DNA of 64,000 bases from Hahellaceae bacterium (GTDB taxonomy: Bacteria > Pseudomonadota > Gammaproteobacteria > Pseudomonadales > Oleiphilaceae), in contig JADGDV010000009.1 in assembly GCA_016744695.1 (NCBI GenBank), forward strand, positions 62,001-126,000, in the 5' to 3' direction. The notes beneath the pieces are model-generated. The model was not told where the DNA came from, did not search any database, and was given only the letters and a program-made list of their open reading frames with translations. Numbering within the stretch: position 1 is the first letter of the stretch; every line of letters starts with the position of its first letter. Position numbers and translations under genes: made by a program. Below are positions 29,020 to 39,682 of this stretch, piece by piece.

Positions 29020-30474
29020 TTATCGGCAGTTTGTAGGTGTTTTGTTGTGCCAGTCGGTCACTTTCTGAAACTGGTGTGACACATTAAGCAATCGACTTTC
29101 ATCAAAATAATTACCAATCAACTGTAAACCTACTGGGAGGCCGTTGACCATTCCGCCTGGGATGGACATTCCGGGTAAGCCTGCCAGGTTGGTTGATATG
29201 GTGAAAATATCTTCCAGGTACATGGCTGTTGGGTCGGCACCTTTAGAATTGAATCCGAAAGCAGGGGAGGGCGTTGTTGGGCCAATAATTAAATCAACGT
29301 CTTTAAAGGCGCTTGTGAAGTCATTTTTAATGAGTCGTCTTACTTGCTGGGCTTTTCGGTAATAAGCATCATAAAAACCGGCGGATAGAGCGTAAGCCCC
29401 GACCAAGATTCTTCGCTTAACCTCGTCACCAAAGCCTTCTGTTCGGCTTCGCATGTAAAGGTCTTCTAGGTCTTTAGGGTTGTCGCAACGGTGCCCATAA
29501 CGAACACCGTCAAAGCGTGATAGGTTAGCGGAGCATTCTGCGGGTGCAATGATGTAATAAGCGGGCACTGAAAGCTCTGTGTGCGGCAGGCTTATTTCTT
29601 TAATGTTCGCGCCTAGCTTTTCAATTTCTTTAACGGCATTTTGCACTTGTTGCTGCATTTTAGCGTCGAGCTTGTCAGAGAAAAACTCTTTAGGAAGACC
29701 GATGTTCATGCCTTCGATGCTATTGTTTAATGTGCTTGTGTAGTCGGGTACTTCACGTTCGATGCAGGTTGAATCGCGCTTATCGTAGCTTGCCATGACA
29801 TTTAGCATCATGGCTGCGTCTTCGGCGGTGCGAGCAATTGGGCCGCCCTGATCAAGACTTGAGGCAAACGCTATCATTCCATAGCGAGAGACTCTCCCGT
29901 AAGTGGGTTTCAGGCCGGTAACGCCGCAAAGCGCTGAAGGCTGGCGAATTGACCCGCCTGTATCAGTTGCGGTAGCCGCAGGTGTTAATCGTGCTGCTAC
30001 TGCTGCTGCTGAGCCGCCGGAGGAGCCGCCAGGAACAAGATTTTCACCCCATGGGTTTGTTACTTTTCCATAGTAACTAGACTCGTTGGATGAGCCCATT
30101 GCAAATTCATCCATGTTGGTTTTGCCAAGGCAAACCGCTCCTTGCTGCTTAAAGTTACTTGTAACCGTGGCGTCGTAAGGAGGGATGAAGTTATCAAGCA
30201 TTTTTGAACCGCAGCTGGTTTTGACGCCTTGGGTACAAAAAATATCTTTATGCGCAAAAGGGATGCCTGTCCATGGGGTGGCATCGCCTGCGCTGATTTT
30301 TTCGTCGGCTGCTTTGGCTTCTGAGAGTGCTTCGTTTTCGCATACAGTAATAAAACTGTTTATGGTGGTGTCTTGTTCTGCTATGCGAGTTAAAAAGTGT
30401 TGGGTTAGCTCTACGCTGGAGTATTCTCCTGCGGCTAGACCTTTAGAAAGTTCGGCTACGGTTTTATTGTGCAT
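29020..30474 (-). CDS. gatA: Aspartyl/glutamyl-tRNA amidotransferase subunit A
   Basis: A 484-residue amidase-signature enzyme that releases ammonia from glutamine for GatB. The Ser-cis-Ser-Lys triad is visible as Lys76 (AHKDIF), Ser151 (in [13 protein letters not shown]) and Ser175 ([10 protein letters not shown]). It is the middle gene of gatCAB. Confidence 0.97.
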   Translation of the reverse strand: MHNKTVAELSKGLAAGEYSSVELTQHFLTRIAEQDTTINSFITVCENEALSEAKAADEKISAGDATPWTGIPFAHKDIFCTQGVKTSCGSKMLDNFIPPYDATVTSNFKQQGAVCLGKTNMDEFAMGSSNESSYYGKVTNPWGENLVPGGSSGGSAAAVAARLTPAATATDTGGSIRQPSALCGVTGLKPTYGRVSRYGMIAFASSLDQGGPIARTAEDAAMMLNVMASYDKRDSTCIEREVPDYTSTLNNSIEGMNIGLPKEFFSDKLDAKMQQQVQNAVKEIEKLGANIKEISLPHTELSVPAYYIIAPAECSANLSRFDGVRYGHRCDNPKDLEDLYMRSRTEGFGDEVKRRILVGAYALSAGFYDAYYRKAQQVRRLIKNDFTSAFKDVDLIIGPTTPSPAFGFNSKGADPTAMYLEDIFTISTNLAGLPGMSIPGGMVNGLPVGLQLIGNYFDESRLLNVSHQFQKVTDWHNKTPTNCR

Positions 30475-30539
30475 GGCGGTTATTAATCTTTATAGTTAAA
30501 CGGAAGTGGCTTGACGATATATTTAGTGTGATACTTTTT

Positions 30540-30827
30540 TTATTCGATAACCTTAGGTACAAGATATAAACCATTTTCAGTGGCAGGCGCAATTTTCTGA
30601 AAGGCTTCTCTATTATTCGTTTCAGTCACTTGGTCTGCGCGTAATATTTGTACTGCATCAGTCGGGTGGGCCATAGGTTCGATATTGTCTGTATTTACGG
30701 CTTGCAACTGATCAACAAGGCCTAAAATGTTAGACAGTTCACTAGCAACGGTTTCTAGTTGCTCTTCATTAATCTGTAGTTTTGCCAATCGGGCAATCTT
30801 TTCTACATCTTCGCGTTGTATAGACAC
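30540..30827 (-). CDS. gatC: Aspartyl/glutamyl-tRNA amidotransferase subunit C, GTG start
   Basis: A 95-residue small subunit that holds GatA and GatB together. It begins (M)[16 protein letters not shown], the family N-terminus, and includes NIEPMAHP near residue 50. The start is GTG at 30827 with GAGGAG seven bases upstream. It is divergent from mreB across 236 bases that must hold both promoters. Confidence 0.95.
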   Translation of the reverse strand: MSIQREDVEKIARLAKLQINEEQLETVASELSNILGLVDQLQAVNTDNIEPMAHPTDAVQILRADQVTETNNREAFQKIAPATENGLYLVPKVIE

Positions 30828-31039
30828 GGAGATCTCCTCATTGTGAAATATTATAAGCTTTAAATTACGTAAAAAATTAAAACAATCGACTATACTAACA
30901 GGAATTTATTGGATGTGGTGCCGTTTTGAGAGGGAGATATCACGTTTTATTGCGAAATTGATGATTTCGTAAGGCTTTTCGTAATTCTACCTTGCTCAAA
31001 ATACCTACCATTGTTAAAGTTACGGCAGTATCCGAATAA

Positions 31040-32101
<1,062 letters not shown>

Positions 32102-32142
32102 CACTTAGCGCGATTAGCTTAGTAATTCTATCGGTCAAAGTA

Positions 32143-32171
32143 AAAAGCCAGGCGAAATTAGTCTGGCTTTT
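32143..32171 (+). terminator. Intrinsic terminator between mreB and mreC
   Basis: Arms AAAAGCCAGGC (32143-32153) and GTCTGGCTTTT (32161-32171) pair over 11 positions with one G-U, around a 7-base loop, and end in T's. It lies inside the mre operon, where partial termination would lower mreC and mreD relative to mreB. Confidence 0.7.
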
Positions 32172-32200
32172 GCCGTTATATGATCTCTTTGATATCTGAA

Positions 32201-32216
32201 GAAGGAGTGTTCAATT
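32201..32216 (+). promoter_or_regulatory. Ribosome binding site and ATT start codon of mreC
   Basis: GAAGGAG (32201-32207) is six bases before ATT (32214-32216). From that ATT the frame reads KTIFVQGPYLGYRLLL, the expected MreC N-terminus. No ATG, GTG or TTG lies in frame between the TGA at 32190-32192 and the TTG at 32259, which is already inside the membrane helix. Confidence 0.7.
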
Positions 32217-33119
32217 AAGACCATTTTTGTTCAGGGACCGTATTTAGGTTACCGCTTATTGTTGGTGACTATACTTTCTTGCCTGCTTATTTTTATAGAT
32301 CTACGTTTTGAGTATCTTGACAAGGTGCGTCATATGGCGAGCTCGGCGCTTACGCCTATTCAGTGGCTAAGCAATCTTCCTAGTGGTGCAGTTAGCTGGG
32401 TTGATGAGCTCACAACGTCTCGATCTCAAATGAACGAAGACGTTGATGCAATGAAAGCCCGCATGCTTGTTTTGGAGCGGAAAGCGCAGAAATTTGCATT
32501 TATCATGGCTGAAAATGGCCGGCTGAGAGAGTTATTAAATGCCTCAGGCGTTGTTGATGAAACGGTTAAAGTGGCTGAGCTTATTGGCGTAAGTCCAGAC
32601 CCTTTTAGCCATCATGTGCTTATCAATAAAGGCCGTTCTTCAGGTATTTTTGTTGGACAGGCGGTTCTTGACTCCCGTGGTTTGATTGGACAGGTGGTAG
32701 AGGTAAGTGAATTTACGTGTAGGGTTTTATTAATATCTGATAACAGTCATGCGGTTCCTGTACAGGTTAATCGCAGTGGTGTTAGAGCGATTGCCATGGG
32801 CACGGGCGCTTTTGATCAGCTTACTTTGGCTAATGTACCTGATACCGCTGATATTGAGGTAGGGGATTTACTAGTAAGTTCGGGCTTAGGGGGCTTGTTT
32901 CCTCCTGGTTACCCTGTAGCTGAGGTTAGCTCTGTACAGCATGACCCTGGTCAGCCATTTGCAACAGTCACTGTTACGCCAAAAGCACAATTAAATCGAA
33001 GTCGATTAGTGTTGCTAGTGTCTAAACAAATTAATGAGTTAGAGGGTAGTTCAGAGGCTGATAGTCTCGTTCTGCCTAATTCTTCTTCTGGCAATCTTGA
33101 TAAAGAAGGAGAGGGTTAG
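32214..33119 (+). CDS. mreC: Rod shape-determining protein MreC, probable ATT start
   Basis: A bitopic inner-membrane protein with a periplasmic part that links MreB to the peptidoglycan elongation enzymes. The protein (about 301 residues) has a short cytoplasmic start (KTIFVQGPYLGYR), a membrane helix (about 15-35), a coiled coil (about 65-105) and the MreC beta domains with HHVLINKGRSSGIFVGQAV and GLGGLFPPGYPVAEV. The first usual start codon in frame, TTG at 32259, would remove the cytoplasmic part and half the helix. The ATT at 32214 is therefore preferred, with its strong ribosome binding site. Its stop overlaps the mreD GTG by one base. Confidence 0.95.
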   Translation: MKTIFVQGPYLGYRLLLVTILSCLLIFIDLRFEYLDKVRHMASSALTPIQWLSNLPSGAVSWVDELTTSRSQMNEDVDAMKARMLVLERKAQKFAFIMAENGRLRELLNASGVVDETVKVAELIGVSPDPFSHHVLINKGRSSGIFVGQAVLDSRGLIGQVVEVSEFTCRVLLISDNSHAVPVQVNRSGVRAIAMGTGAFDQLTLANVPDTADIEVGDLLVSSGLGGLFPPGYPVAEVSSVQHDPGQPFATVTVTPKAQLNRSRLVLLVSKQINELEGSSEADSLVLPNSSSGNLDKEGEG

Positions 33120-33598
33120 TGGGTGCAAACCGAGCGAGTGTTTTTTTCATAACTATTAGCTTTATTACGGCATTTATTTTTAGTGTTTTGGTTCTTCCCC
33201 ATGTGTTTTCTTTTTTTAGACCCGAGTGGGTTGCGATTATTGTGATTTATTGGGTAATTAAGGCGCCTTTACAGGTTGGTGTTGTTGTCGCATGGACGGC
33301 AGGTTTATTGTTAGATGTTCTAGAGGGAGGGCTGCTCGGGGTTAATGCATTATCCCTAGCGATTGTTGCTTACCTTATACTAACTATGCACCAGAGAATT
33401 AAGTTATTCCCCTTAATTCAGCAGTCTTTTACTGTATTTTTAGTGGTTGGCATACACCTAATGATAGGTCACTTTATTCGAAGTTTGGTAGGTAGCAGTG
33501 TGCCAGGCATTATCTATCTCATACCCGCAATATCCAGTGCCATCTTATGGCCTTTTGCTGTTTTGTTTATTGATAAATTAGCTATTAAACTACGATAA
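33119..33598 (+). CDS. mreD: Rod shape-determining protein MreD
   Basis: A 159-residue integral membrane protein with about five hydrophobic segments and the FRPEWVAIIVIYW and GLLLDVLEGGLLGVNAL segments typical of MreD. It is part of the MreBCD elongasome. It starts with GTG at 33119, coupled to mreC, with AAGGAGAGGG upstream. Confidence 0.94.
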   Translation: MGANRASVFFITISFITAFIFSVLVLPHVFSFFRPEWVAIIVIYWVIKAPLQVGVVVAWTAGLLLDVLEGGLLGVNALSLAIVAYLILTMHQRIKLFPLIQQSFTVFLVVGIHLMIGHFIRSLVGSSVPGIIYLIPAISSAILWPFAVLFIDKLAIKLR

Positions 33599-33610
33599 GG
33601 TATTTTTATC

Positions 33611-34222
33611 ATGCGATTGGTTCTGGCTTCCGCATCCCCGCGCCGAAAAGAGTTGCTCTCACAAATTGGTGTGCAGTTTGACGTATGTGCGGTTGATATT
33701 AATGAGACCCCTTTTGCTAGTGAACCTGCTTTTTCGTATGTTTCGAGAATGGCAACAGAGAAAGCATTACGTTGTTTTGCACTTCAAAAACCGACTGACT
33801 CATTGGTTATTTTAGGATCTGATACGACGGTCATTATTGATAATGATATTTTAGGTAAGCCCATTGATTATCAAGACTGTAAAAAGATGCTTCTTCAGCT
33901 TTCTGGTAAAGCACATCAGGTAATGACGTCTGTCTGTATTTTAATAAACAGACCAGAAAGTAGTGGAAGCTCTCCTGATATATTCTGTAAAGTTGTGACC
34001 ACTGACGTTTTTTTTAAATCAATTAGTGAAAAACAAATTGAACTCTACTGGCAAAGTGGAGAGCCCCAAGACAAAGCCGGATCGTATGGTATACAGGGCT
34101 TTGGTGCAGCCTTTGTTGAGCGAATTCAAGGAAGCTATAGTGCGGTAGTAGGTTTACCTTTAGCAGAGGTAGCTGAGATGCTAGGTATTGCAGGCATACC
34201 TATTTGGCAAACAGAACAATAA
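33611..34222 (+). CDS. maf: Maf family nucleotide pyrophosphatase (YhdE type)
   Basis: A 203-residue Maf protein with the P-loop-like ASASPRRKELL at residues 6-16, SDTTVIID near 70, and KAGSYGIQGFGAAFVE near 155. The YhdE branch hydrolyses dTTP and UTP to monophosphates, keeping odd nucleotides out of DNA or RNA. Placement between mreD and rng is the usual one. The ATG follows a weak AAGG. Confidence 0.93.
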   Translation: MRLVLASASPRRKELLSQIGVQFDVCAVDINETPFASEPAFSYVSRMATEKALRCFALQKPTDSLVILGSDTTVIIDNDILGKPIDYQDCKKMLLQLSGKAHQVMTSVCILINRPESSGSSPDIFCKVVTTDVFFKSISEKQIELYWQSGEPQDKAGSYGIQGFGAAFVERIQGSYSAVVGLPLAEVAEMLGIAGIPIWQTEQ

Positions 34223-34237
34223 TAGTGAGCGATAGGT

Positions 34238-35728
34238 ATGAGTGAAGAGATTCTTATAAATGTGACGCCTGTTGAAACCCGGGTTGCATTAGTAGAAAAC
34301 GGGATGCTGCAAGAGGTTTACATAGAGCGCGCAGGGCGCCTTGGGATTGTCGGAAACATATTTAAAGGTAAAGTTGTACGTGTGCTTCCTGGAATGGAAG
34401 CGGCCTTTATTGATATTGGTTTAGAAAAAGCAGCCTTTATACATGCTTCGGATGTTTTTCGCCCAGAAAGGAGCAGCAACACGAACACGGCGGGTAGTGC
34501 ACAGTCTAAAACCGTACCCGATATAAGTTCTTTATTGCGTGAGGGGCAGTCATTAGTTGTTCAAGTGACGAAAGATCCTATTGGTACCAAAGGGGCTCGT
34601 TTAACCACACAGCTATCTATACCTTCACGCTACCTTGTCTATATGCCAGGCACTGATCATGTAGGTATCTCTCAGCGAATAGAAGATGAGACTGAACGTA
34701 ATCGCCTGAAAAGTTTGGTGGAGAATAGCCGCGGAGAGGGTGAGGAAAAGCCAAAAGGTTATATTATCAGAACGGTGGCTGATGGGGCTGGAGAAGAAGA
34801 ACTTAAGGCGGATATTAAGTTCTTAGATCGGCTGTGGCTTTCTGTTGAAGAAAAAATACAGACGGCTAAAGTGCCTTCCATTATTTATCAAGACTTACCT
34901 TTGTGTATAAGAACTATTAGAGATTTGGTAAGACCTGCTACAGAAAAAATAAGAATTGATTCACGGGAAAGCTTTCAAAAAGTAAAAGCATTTTCAGAAG
35001 ATTTTCTTATTGATGTAACGGATCGATTAGAGTCATACCCTGGTGAGAGACCTGTTTTTGACCTATACGGTGTTGAAGACGAAATTCAAAAAGCGCTAGG
35101 ACGAAAGGTTCAGCTTAAGTCGGGTGGGTATTTAATTATCGATCAAACTGAAGCAATGACTACGATTGATGTGAATACAGGTGGCTTTGTTGGCCATAGA
35201 AACCTTGAAGAAACAATTTTTAAAACCAACCTCGAAGCAGCCAGAGCGATAAGTAGGCAACTAAGGCTTAGAAATCTTGGTGGAATTATCATTCTTGATT
35301 TTATAGATATGGAAGATCCTGAACATCAGCGTTCAGTGCTACGAATGCTGGATAAAATGTTAGAGCGGGACCATGCAAAAACCAAAATAAGCTGTGTATC
35401 AGAGCTTGGCTTGGTAGAAATGACGCGTAAACGTACAACCGAGAGCCTTGGGCAAGCACTCTGTGAGCCGTGCCCTGTTTGTGAGGGGAGTGGGTTTGTT
35501 AAAACAGCAGAAACAGTATGCTATGAAATATTGAGAGAAATTCTTCGTATTAATAGAGCCTATGACGCTACAGGCTACCTTGTTATGGCATCACAAGGCG
35601 TAATAGATCGCTTGTTGGATGAAGAGTCCGATAATGTAGCAGACTTGGAAACCTTTATTGATAAGGGGATTAAATTTCAGGTTGAAGTTATGTATAGCCA
35701 GGTTCAATATGACGTAGTTCTCATTTGA
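34238..35728 (+). CDS. rng: Ribonuclease G
   Basis: A 496-residue endoribonuclease of the RNase E/G family, without the long C-terminal scaffold of RNase E. It has an S1 domain at about 38-128, the DNase-I-like site with IDVNTGGFVG and IILDFIDMEDPEH supplying the catalytic aspartates (about 308 and 352), and the zinc-link CEPCPVCEGSG near 410. It processes the 16S rRNA 5' end and some mRNAs. It follows maf by 15 bases. Confidence 0.96.
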   Translation: MSEEILINVTPVETRVALVENGMLQEVYIERAGRLGIVGNIFKGKVVRVLPGMEAAFIDIGLEKAAFIHASDVFRPERSSNTNTAGSAQSKTVPDISSLLREGQSLVVQVTKDPIGTKGARLTTQLSIPSRYLVYMPGTDHVGISQRIEDETERNRLKSLVENSRGEGEEKPKGYIIRTVADGAGEEELKADIKFLDRLWLSVEEKIQTAKVPSIIYQDLPLCIRTIRDLVRPATEKIRIDSRESFQKVKAFSEDFLIDVTDRLESYPGERPVFDLYGVEDEIQKALGRKVQLKSGGYLIIDQTEAMTTIDVNTGGFVGHRNLEETIFKTNLEAARAISRQLRLRNLGGIIILDFIDMEDPEHQRSVLRMLDKMLERDHAKTKISCVSELGLVEMTRKRTTESLGQALCEPCPVCEGSGFVKTAETVCYEILREILRINRAYDATGYLVMASQGVIDRLLDEESDNVADLETFIDKGIKFQVEVMYSQVQYDVVLI

Positions 35729-35788
35729 TTTTTAAGTGGATATTGTTAAAGACAGGAGAAACCAGTTACTTTTCTGGTCACATAGAAT

Positions 35789-38700
35789 TTGTATCAATTG
35801 ATTGTTAGGCTCACTCAACTCATTTGGTTTACAGCGCTTTTCTTGTTAGTGCTTGTGGCTGTTTATATGGCTATTGGGCGACAGTTTTTTCCTTTTGTAT
35901 CTTCTTATAAGCATGACCTAGAGATTGCATTGACAGAGCAGTTGGCCATTCCTGTAGAAATTGGGTCGATTGAGGGTAGTTGGCGTTGGCTTGACCCTGT
36001 TTTAATCATTTCAGATATTAATTTGAAGTCTGATACGGCTCAAACAGGATCGTCTGAGCTCCATTTAGATTCATTTTATATACACCTTTCTGTATTGCAG
36101 AGTATTTTAAAGAGAAAACTACAGTTTCAGTCAATTGAAGCTAAGGGATTGACGCTGCCATTAAAGCAAGGGGTTAATGGTGAATGGAATGTGCCAGGGT
36201 TTTCTGAAAAAAATATAAATGAAAGCGATGCTGAAAGTGATTTTAGTAATTTGCTCTCAATACTCGAGCAACCAAGCCTTTTGATTTCAGGTATTCAACT
36301 GGAATTGTCTAGCGCTAAAGGTCTTCAAACCTCATGGCGTATACCTAGTGCAATCATGGCCTACGACGGCCAAGCATTTAGTGCAATGGGCGAACTTTTG
36401 CAGCATGGCAGTGATGCTTCGTTCATACGTTTTTCTGCTAAAGGCGCAGGCTGGATTTTTTCCAGAGATTTTACTGGAAAGCTTTATGTTGACTGGGCCT
36501 CTGACCCTTTTCTTAATGAATACCTAAATGCTTATGAATGGAATGGTATAAATTTTGAAAATATAGATGCCTCAGGACGTTTATGGCTTGATATTCTGCA
36601 GGGCCGTGTGCTCTCTCTACAAGGAGAGTTGGATGTAGATTCCATGCAGTGGCGAAATGAAGAGGGTGTTGTTGCACCCTTGCAAAATGTTAAAGCGGAC
36701 TTTTTCTGGAGCCAGATTGGGCAGAGTAGTATTTTGTCAATATATGACTTATCTATGGAATGGGAAGAGCACAGGTGGGCACCTTCAAATTACTCTCTTT
36801 TGTTGTCTGATGACTTAATTACGATTAAAGCTCAGGAAATTAATGTTTCCTTGTTAACAGATCTGCTGCTAGCAACAAAAATATTACCCAAAGAAGGGCA
36901 TGATGAATTGGCTGGGTATCGTCCTGCCGGGTATATAGAGAACCTTGATCTAACGATTCCTTTATCACCGGTAGTTGAAGAACCATCAGAACCATCACCT
37001 CTGTTCACGCTTAAGGCAAATTTAGTCGATTTATCATCTCAGGGTTATAGTGGTGCTCCTGGTGGGGATGGGATGACAGGTTACATTTCAATGGATGACC
37101 TGCACGGCTCAGTGATGGTTGACAGTGATAATTTTAAGCTGACGTTCCCGGATTTATTTAAAGAAGGCTGGCTCTTTAAAAAGAGTCAAGTGAGTGTTAA
37201 ATGGGATATCACTGAAACGGATCTAACTGTTTATTCTGAAGGCATTAATCTCTTTTTATCAGAAGACAGTCTAATAACGGGTGATTTTTCAGTCTTAGTT
37301 TCGGATGTTGAGGAAAATATTCTTTCTCTTCAGCTGGGTTTACAGAATGTTGATGCACTTAGAACGTACCAGTTTGTACCGTATTATCTTGTCAGCCCAG
37401 GCCTTTATGATTGGCTGAAGTCATCGATTAAAGGGGGCGTAATAGAGAGTGGCCTTTATGTTGGTTATGGCTCCATTGAAGGAGATGCACCGCCTAATAG
37501 TTTCACCTCTTCTATGTTTTATAATACCAAGGGTGCGCGTGTATTGTTTGACCCTGAATGGCCTGAATTAGAAGGGGTTGATAGTAGAGTCTTTTTACAG
37601 AATGGGTTTTTAGACTTAGATGCTAGCAGTGTTAGTTTTAGGGGGGGTTCTTTAACGAAGACTGAAGTTGATATAGTTCCTGATGCTACAGGAAAAGAAT
37701 CCATATTAAAGGTTTCAACCCGAGTGAAGCCTTCTGCAAGTGATATTAAATATTGGCTCAATGAATCTCCCATTAGTGAGCATACGAAAGAAATATCGGA
37801 GCAGTTAATGTTGAATGGAGACATTGATGTTGCTGTAAGACTGGATATTCCCCTTGATAACATTAATTCAGGTGTTGAATATGATCTTTCTTTTGAGCTT
37901 AATGATCTTGAGGTAACACACAAACCTACTGATTTAATTTTTGAACGGTCTACTGGTGCACTGAATGTTTCAAGTGAAAAAGGCCTTAGCGCAGAGGGTA
38001 TAAAACTTAACTTTCTAGGTCAGCCGGTTATTTTAGATATAGCTTCGAAAATCGAGTCTTCAGCATTAACTTCTGACCTAGTTGAAACGACTCTTAGCAT
38101 GACAGGGGAATATTCTACCGAGCATTTAAATGAATATTTTTTGCCTGACCAGACATTGCCAATAACAGGTAGTGCTAAGTTTTTTACGACGTTGGTAATT
38201 TCGAGTGATGCAAGCAAGAATCCATTATTAACAATAAATAGCCCTTTAACAGAGGTTGCCCTTGAATTACCCCCTCCTCTAAGTATGGCTGCTGGTGAGG
38301 ACAAACCTCTTTCTGTGGCGTTGGAACTTAGCGATTCTTCTATTATTGTCGATGTATTACTACGAGATATTGTTACAGCTAAGGCTGAAATAAGTGATGC
38401 TGATTTCAAGAAAGGTATGATTTCTTGGGGCGGTGGTAAGTCAAAACTCCCTGAAAAAGAAGGGCTATATATTAAGGGGGATTTCGAACAATTAAATGCT
38501 CAATCATGGATAGAGTATTTGACGACTCAAAAAAGCTCATCAGATGATAACTCTACTGCGATTGAGGTTGACTTAAGTGTAGGTAATATTAATTTTTATG
38601 ATCAGCACTTTAGCCATACTAATATAAATATACAGCCAGTAGATAACGAGTGGGCTATCACTCTTGTTGGTAGTGATATTGATGGTACGGTTCACTTACC

Positions 38701-39682
38701 AAGTAAGGGGCAGAAACTTAATATTGCTTTAAATAAACTAAAATTATCAGATAAAGGCGCTGAGACTCTAAAAGAAAGTGAGAGTTTAGAGCAAGATTTA
38801 TCTCCATTTGATATCCCAGAAATGAGCGTATTGGTAGAGCAGCTATCTATCGGTGATGTTAATTATGGTCACTGGTCTGCAGATGTTGTGCATAAAGAGA
38901 ATGGGGTGGTCGCTAAAGATATAGCAGGTACATTGGCTGGGGCGAACTTTAGTGGGCGTCTCACTTGGATAAAAGATGTTTATGGTGTGCATTCTACTAT
39001 CTTAACGGTAAGTGCTGACGGGGGGGATCTTGCTTCGCTATCTGAAGAAATTAATCGACCAGCAATAATAACAAGTAAGCATTTCTCAACTGAGTTGGCG
39101 TTAGTGTGGGGGGGGGCACCTACGGAATTTGAAATTTCGGATTTGTCGGGTCGTATCAGTCTGTTAATTGAAGACGGCACGATGAAAGAAGCAAAAAGTG
39201 CGACAGAAGCTTTTAAAGTATTTGGAATATTAAATGCTGAAGCGATCACCAGACGAATTAAGTTGGATTTTAGTGACTTATACCAAAAGGGCTTGGGCTA
39301 TGATCGAATAGATGGCACAGCCCGTATAGATAAAGGCTTATTAGTCATAGAGGAGCCCCTTGGAATGAAGGGGCCATCGAGCGCCTATAAGTTCACAGGT
39401 TCTGCAGACTTAAAGAACCAAACCTTGAATATGGATATGGTGGTTGTGCTGCCTCTTACAAAAAACCTTCCATTAGCAGCATTATTTTTAGGAGCACCTC
39501 AAATAGGAGGCGCTGTATGGGTTATTGATAAATTATTGGGTGAGCCGCTGAGTAAGCTAACTAGTGCGACTTATAAAATGAAAGGGAGCTGGGATAACCC
39601 TGAAATAAAGCTAAAAAATGTATTTGATCGTACCGGTAGCAACAACAAAAAGAATAAACATAAAAATGAAGATGACTTCTGA
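35789..39682 (+). CDS. yhdP: YhdP family AsmA-like envelope protein
   Basis: A very large protein (1297 residues) with one N-terminal membrane helix (about 9-30) and a long periplasmic beta-rich body of the DUF3971/AsmA type. The C-terminal KEAKSATEAFKVFGILNAEAI...FSDLYQKGLGYDRIDGTARI block is diagnostic. YhdP, TamB and YdbH are linked to phospholipid transport to the outer membrane in E. coli. The only start that keeps the family N-terminus is TTG at 35789; a TAG lies two codons upstream and the next Met is inside the helix. No clear ribosome binding site precedes the TTG. The stop overlaps the nitrilase ATG (TGATG). Confidence 0.92.
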   Translation: MYQLIVRLTQLIWFTALFLLVLVAVYMAIGRQFFPFVSSYKHDLEIALTEQLAIPVEIGSIEGSWRWLDPVLIISDINLKSDTAQTGSSELHLDSFYIHLSVLQSILKRKLQFQSIEAKGLTLPLKQGVNGEWNVPGFSEKNINESDAESDFSNLLSILEQPSLLISGIQLELSSAKGLQTSWRIPSAIMAYDGQAFSAMGELLQHGSDASFIRFSAKGAGWIFSRDFTGKLYVDWASDPFLNEYLNAYEWNGINFENIDASGRLWLDILQGRVLSLQGELDVDSMQWRNEEGVVAPLQNVKADFFWSQIGQSSILSIYDLSMEWEEHRWAPSNYSLLLSDDLITIKAQEINVSLLTDLLLATKILPKEGHDELAGYRPAGYIENLDLTIPLSPVVEEPSEPSPLFTLKANLVDLSSQGYSGAPGGDGMTGYISMDDLHGSVMVDSDNFKLTFPDLFKEGWLFKKSQVSVKWDITETDLTVYSEGINLFLSEDSLITGDFSVLVSDVEENILSLQLGLQNVDALRTYQFVPYYLVSPGLYDWLKSSIKGGVIESGLYVGYGSIEGDAPPNSFTSSMFYNTKGARVLFDPEWPELEGVDSRVFLQNGFLDLDASSVSFRGGSLTKTEVDIVPDATGKESILKVSTRVKPSASDIKYWLNESPISEHTKEISEQLMLNGDIDVAVRLDIPLDNINSGVEYDLSFELNDLEVTHKPTDLIFERSTGALNVSSEKGLSAEGIKLNFLGQPVILDIASKIESSALTSDLVETTLSMTGEYSTEHLNEYFLPDQTLPITGSAKFFTTLVISSDASKNPLLTINSPLTEVALELPPPLSMAAGEDKPLSVALELSDSSIIVDVLLRDIVTAKAEISDADFKKGMISWGGGKSKLPEKEGLYIKGDFEQLNAQSWIEYLTTQKSSSDDNSTAIEVDLSVGNINFYDQHFSHTNINIQPVDNEWAITLVGSDIDGTVHLPSKGQKLNIALNKLKLSDKGAETLKESESLEQDLSPFDIPEMSVLVEQLSIGDVNYGHWSADVVHKENGVVAKDIAGTLAGANFSGRLTWIKDVYGVHSTILTVSADGGDLASLSEEINRPAIITSKHFSTELALVWGGAPTEFEISDLSGRISLLIEDGTMKEAKSATEAFKVFGILNAEAITRRIKLDFSDLYQKGLGYDRIDGTARIDKGLLVIEEPLGMKGPSSAYKFTGSADLKNQTLNMDMVVVLPLTKNLPLAALFLGAPQIGGAVWVIDKLLGEPLSKLTSATYKMKGSWDNPEIKLKNVFDRTGSNNKKNKHKNEDDF

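Noticed and set aside
37519-38409. Antisense frames within yhdP
   Set aside because: Low-complexity Ser/Leu-rich shadows of the long yhdP gene; no start signals.
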